A stretch of DNA of 64,000 nt, taken from Mya arenaria (lineage: Eukaryota > Mollusca > Bivalvia > Myida > Myidae). A program made the translations under genes and the position numbers. Below the pieces are notes generated by a model. That model had not been told where the DNA came from. It ran no database searches and worked only from the letters and a program-made list of their open reading frames with translations. This document shows, in pieces, positions 59,726 to 64,000 of this stretch. The stretch's first letter is position 1, and each line of letters starts with the position of its first letter. The stretch lies in NCBI RefSeq assembly GCF_026914265.1, contig NC_069133.1, positions 49,598,182 to 49,662,181 of the forward strand, read 5' to 3'.

Positions 59726-61400
59726 GCTGAGATATCTTCGACACCGCACATCCCATTTTTAGGCATTTTCGCTGTATTTTAGAGTGTAAAATAGCCTTGT
59801 ATACGAATAAAAACGGTGGCGCCATTACGTCATAGATGCGCCGACGTTGGCGTTACGTAGGAAATTGAGAGTGCTAAATTTCAAGACCAGAACCAACATC
59901 CTAGCCCTTTTGGCACCGGAGATTCATCGAGATTTGCATTCCCGTACCGGGTACGTTGAGGGAACGTTGAAATGTACGAACTGTCGCGAAATTTGGTCAT
60001 ACTTTGACGCGTTGGAAACCGGTGACAAGATAACATCCTTGGCACCCCGACAGGTGCATCTTGACGGGTAGAGTGTCCCCTAAATGGAAACCTTGTCCCA
60101 GTCGCGGCCTATGCAGGGATGCTGATATATCTTCGACACCGCACATCCCATTATCAGACATTTTTCGCTGCATTTTAGAGTGTAAAGTAGCTTTTTATAC
60201 GAAATGAAACGGTGGCGAAATTACTTTATAGATGCGCCGTCGTAGGCGTTACGTAGGAAATCGAGAGTGCTAAATTTCAAAACCAGAACTAACATCCTAA
60301 CCCTTTTGGTACCGGAGATTCATCGATATTTGCATTCCCGTACCGGGTACGTTGTGGAACGTTGAAAAGTACGAACTGTCTCGAAATTTGGTCATATTTT
60401 GATGCGTTGTAAACCGGGGCAAAGATATCATCCCGGGCACCCCGACAGGTGCATCTTGAAGGGTAGAGTGTCCCCTAAATGGAAAAGCTGGTCCCAGCCG
60501 CGGCAAGTGCCTTGTTGGCGAATGGAAACGGTGATACAATGACGTCAGAGATGCATGGACGTTGCTATAACGTTGACAATCGAGTGTGCTAAATTTCATG
60601 ACCAGTACGGACCTATTATCATTTGTGGTTCCGGAGATATCGAAGAGATTTGCTGCATCTTCATACATGGTAGGTTTGGGCACGTTGAGAAGTACGAAAT
60701 GTCGCGAATTTGGTCATACTTTGACGCGTTGGAAACCGGTAACCAAATATCATCCAGGGCACCCCCACAGATGCATCAAGTAGGGAAGATCTTCCCCTAA
60801 ATGGAAATATTGGTCCCAGCCGTGGCAAGTGCAGGGATGCTGACATATATTCGACATCGCCCACCCCAGTTTTAGGCCTTTTTTGTTCATTTTAGACTAT
60901 ACAATATCCTTGTTGGCGAATGTAAACGGTGGCGCATTGACGTCAGAGATGTGCCGACGGTGGCGTAACGTAGGAAATCGAGTGTGCTAAATTTCAAGTC
61001 CAGTACGGACCTAGCATTTGTGGTTCCGAGATATCGTCGAGATTTGACTTCCGTTACAAGTTAGGTTGGGGCACGTTTAAAGTTCGAAATGTCGGGAATC
61101 GGGTCATACTTTTACGCGTTGGAAACCGGTGACCAAATATCATCCAGGGCACTCCGACAGATGCATCAAGTAGGGTAGATCTTCCCCTAATTGGAAATAT
61201 TGGTCCCAGCCGTGGCAAGTGCAGGGATGCTGACATATCTTCGACATCGCCCATCCCAGTTTTAGGCATTTTTCGCTGCATTTTAGAGTATAATTTTTGG
61301 CGAATTTAAACGGTGACACAATGAGGTCAGAATTGTGCCGACGGTGACCTAACGTAGGAAATCGAGAGTGCTTAATTTCAAGACCAGTACGGATCTCATA
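59726..61400 (+). repeat. ~395-bp satellite, array 2 (subfamilies B then A)
   Basis: Same satellite and same orientation as array 1. Landmarks are near 59,757, 60,151, 60,870 and 61,260. From 59,726 to about 60,507 the monomers are subfamily B (accaacatcctagcccttttgg). After a deletion junction at about 60,507 (ggcaagtgc directly joined to cttgttggcgaatgg) they are subfamily A (ccagtacggacctattatca). The order is the mirror of array 1 although the strand is the same. Confidence 0.93.
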
Positions 61401-62795
61401 AGCACAGCATTGTTAAGGGATGAAAACGATCACTTCTCGCGTCCATAAATCCATAACCTTGGATGGTTTGAGACGATCGCCAAGATTAGACATTGAACTC
61501 TTTCGTGAAGCTATTCATATGCAAATATTTTCAAATCATGGTATGATGGCCGTTATCTTGATTGACTAGTACGATAGCTTACGATGAATCGTTCTGGCGA
61601 TAAAGATCCACATCTCAGACTAGACTGACTATATTAGGCTGGTTTGCTAACTTTCAGTTAGTAAGACATAAATAATTTTCCATCGTCTGGTAAATATTGT
61701 ACAAATACAAGTTACAAGAAGACAAAGTCGTGTTTTAGTCTTTGTGTTCAAACATGTAACATCACCAAAATAAGCTCACAGAACCAGGTTTGATTTATCA
61801 ATACATTATTCGTTGCAAATAAAAAATACCGAAACTTAATAAACGGCCGTGAGAACTTTTGGTTTTTAGAAATGAGTCAGGTTTTCTCTGCTTAAAAATA
61901 TGTTTTGCTACAGGATGCGTCACAGGGTTGTAAGCACACCGATTGAAAGGTCACAGCTCTCGGACATTATTTCACAGATGTAAACTTTTTGAAATCTTTA
62001 TAGCATTAATTTTGTTTATTATGTTTGATTGAATAATAAATACCAAGACAACGCGATTCAGAAATTGGCAACACATACGAAAATGGTAACACAAATAATA
62101 CCAAACTGAAAAATAAATATGCGTTAATGACACAAATCTATGAATTATTATTATTATCAATGTCGATAATAAATACATGAAACCAATCAGTGTTTATTAT
62201 AATCCGCTAGTGTATTAGTGACATATTAAGAATTCACGATTGATTCTTTAACACCTGTTAATTGAGTTTAAGTACATGCCGAATATTTGCAAGAATTGAT
62301 ATTTTTGAGTTTTCTTCTTATTTGACCTGTCAACACCTTGTATATTGTTGGACTATATGCGTAGCTTTTATATGCCAATTTTGCTGACATTATGCCAAAT
62401 TCAAATAAGAAGCATATATTCAGATATTTACATTAAACTCTTACTTAAAAACATTTTCCTTGTTGACATTCTCAAAAGGAACAATTTAAAACGGTAAACT
62501 GGACTTAATCCATCTGTGTGTTTTTTTTGGGAAAATTATATTTGTAATTAAAACATTTAAAAACAATAGATGTAAAAATCTTTTCTTCTAAAGTTACTGA
62601 ATTATAATAAAAAAATGGATATAATTTTTATCAACCCTTGTTTACCGAAGTTTACAAGTTCTGGACCTTGGAACATATTCAGGGTTAACGATTGATTTTT
62701 GAAAAACGAACAACAGTGAAATAAACAGTACACGTTGGCAAGGTTTGATTTAAACAATTGCCGAAGATTGTTTAACGTGACACGTAAAATACGTT
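61401..62795. other. Noncoding region downstream of the fibrinogen-related gene
   Basis: AT-rich. No gene, RNA or repeat can be supported. Confidence 0.5.
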
Positions 62796-63668
62796 TTAGT
62801 TTCGTGGTGCGCGTCGAATTTTCATTTCAGTCATAGAAAGGGAACCATAATGGTCAGTCCAGGTGTACCAGTTCATCCCTTTGCCGAATACTGTATTTCC
62901 ATAGTCACCGTTCATATTTGCATAATGGCAACTGTTATACCACCATCCTCCTAAAAATCTTTTTGCACAGTCGGTTACACTAGCATCGTTGTCTCGGTCA
63001 TTTGTTGAAAACTCTCTGTTATCGTGATACGCTAAACTATCCCCTGCGGTGCCATTGTATCCATCCACGTGAAGCGTGTAGTTTCGAGATTCTTTTTCTA
63101 CCGAAAACCTACTATACTGTGCATAGCGAGTTTCGCCGCCCCACTCCATGTCAATCCTCAACATACAGGGTTCGTCACTACATAAGGAGACAATTTTGTC
63201 ATTGCCGAGCCAAAAGTTGCCATCCAAGTCTCCAAAGCCATGTTTGTACTCATCCCATGTTTTATTGAAGTCTGAAGCAGACACCCGCCTTTGGAAAACA
63301 GTCCATCCTCCATTGTCGGTCTCCATGTCACATCGGACGTCGAATGCAGATGTTTCCGATCCCTCTAGATAGACGGTATATACGCCAGTTTCGATATTTC
63401 CCTGCTCCAATACGCCTTGACAATCACCTGGAAATGTCACGGGAGAAGAAGAAGGTGTAGGACCGGCCGTATACTTCGTCCTAGCGATGTACTCGTCCAG
63501 CACAGACCTCGTCGCATTTTCAACAATATCCTTCAAATTTTCACAGCAATATGTTTTTGTGTTTGTCACGACGACCTGCTCATTGCTGCTACATTGATCA
63601 ACGTTGATCAAAACCTTGCAAAAAGTGGAGCCCACAACCACGAGAAAAATGGAAATTCTTAGGAACAT
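62796..63668 (-). CDS. Secreted fibrinogen-related protein (ficolin/tenascin-type lectin domain)
   Basis: Single-exon frame of 290 aa from the ATG at 63,668, chosen because it opens a classic signal peptide (MFLRISIFLVVVGSTFC). Upstream in-frame codons lack an ATG. Residues 18-80 are a short Cys-containing stalk (C26, C41, C42) ending in a Thr/Ser/Pro linker. The fibrinogen C-terminal domain spans about 83-288: GGWTVFQRR at 120-128, a Gly/Asp-rich FGDLDGNFWLG at 145-155, a calcium loop DRDND at 224-228, then CAKRFLGGWWYNSCH at 234-248, with C234 and C247 the expected late disulphide. Potential N-glycosylation sites are NAT, NKT, NYT and NGT. In invertebrates such proteins bind acetylated or other glycans on microbes or self tissue. 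No collagen, Ig or long coiled-coil region is present. An upstream noncoding exon cannot be excluded. Confidence 0.92.
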   Translation of the reverse strand: MFLRISIFLVVVGSTFCKVLINVDQCSSNEQVVVTNTKTYCCENLKDIVENATRSVLDEYIARTKYTAGPTPSSSPVTFPGDCQGVLEQGNIETGVYTVYLEGSETSAFDVRCDMETDNGGWTVFQRRVSASDFNKTWDEYKHGFGDLDGNFWLGNDKIVSLCSDEPCMLRIDMEWGGETRYAQYSRFSVEKESRNYTLHVDGYNGTAGDSLAYHDNREFSTNDRDNDASVTDCAKRFLGGWWYNSCHYANMNGDYGNTVFGKGMNWYTWTDHYGSLSMTEMKIRRAPRN

Positions 63669-64000
63669 GGTGCCTTGTCCGACGCTGAAGATCAACTGAA
63701 CTATTTTTCGTTTTAATCATATTATGTTGCAGATTTGTTTGTATTATTTTCCTCAATGATTGTTATCAGCACAAAGCTTTTTAACAAGCAAGACTGATAT
63801 CAATAGGTATGGTAAGGAGTGAATACACGAACGATGAGTTTCAGCTTAAATGGCAAACAATCAATAGGGAAATATAATGTATATATTGGATCGTCAACTA
63901 CTATTTTGTTGAATATAAAGAAGGCAAACGCAAACCACTAAAGAAATACGGTTTTCACCATTTTAGGAGCTAACACTGCAACAAAATAATAATGTCGGAA
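63669..64000. promoter_or_regulatory. 5' flank of the fibrinogen-related gene
   Basis: This short upstream stretch to the window edge must hold the 5' UTR or part of the promoter. I see no TATA box or other element I would commit to. Confidence 0.3.

Noticed and set aside
63669..63695. Longer N terminus for the fibrinogen-related protein
   Set aside because: The upstream start is a TTG codon; the ATG at 63,668 gives a clean signal peptide.

Overview
The window is AT-rich nuclear DNA from a eukaryote with spliced genes, many minisatellites, foldback elements and decayed non-LTR retrotransposons. The gene families (animal PLAT-lipoxygenases in tandem, a secreted fibrinogen-related protein) and the repeat style point to a lophotrochozoan, most likely a bivalve mollusc. 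The species is not determined from sequence alone.

Coding content is small. Four tandem lipoxygenase (LOX) genes lie on the minus strand, about 18-21 kb apart: LOX-A (3,027-5,145, pseudogene), LOX-B (16,554-20,248), LOX-C (35,198-38,484) and LOX-D (56,275-58,959). B, C and D share an exon plan: a short 5' exon, a 178-nt PLAT exon, 220-nt and 256-nt exons, then one intronless exon of about 1.35 kb holding nearly all of the catalytic domain. Iron ligands are conserved in all. The residue at the site that correlates with R versus S stereochemistry is Gly in A, B and C but Cys in D. The exon just 5' of the PLAT exon is itself a duplicated PLAT exon. Its original frame is broken in D, but a shifted frame is open, starts with Met, is hydrophobic or cationic, and joins the PLAT exon in phase in B, C and D. 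This is the most unusual feature of the window. A fifth gene, an intronless fibrinogen-domain lectin (62,796-63,668, minus), lies at the right edge.

Layout: 1-6.3 kb LOX-A and flanks; 6.3-15.2 kb LINE fragments, foldback elements and a 29-bp minisatellite; 15.2-28.3 kb first copy of a large segmental duplication carrying LOX-B; 28.3-33.6 kb noncoding DNA with 68-bp and 31-bp minisatellites; 33.7-44.4 kb second copy of the duplication carrying LOX-C; 45.4-45.6 kb a 62-bp triplicate; 46.1-51.0 kb an array of a ~395-bp satellite; 51-59.7 kb a LINE ORF1 relic and LOX-D; 59.7-61.4 kb a second array of the same satellite; 61.4-64 kb the fibrinogen-related gene. B and C are sisters within the segmental duplication, while A and D share flanking sequence with each other.

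The LOX proteins would dioxygenate polyunsaturated fatty acids such as arachidonate or EPA to hydroperoxides. The fibrinogen-related protein is a likely secreted recognition lectin. Nothing in the sequence ties the two functions together beyond proximity.
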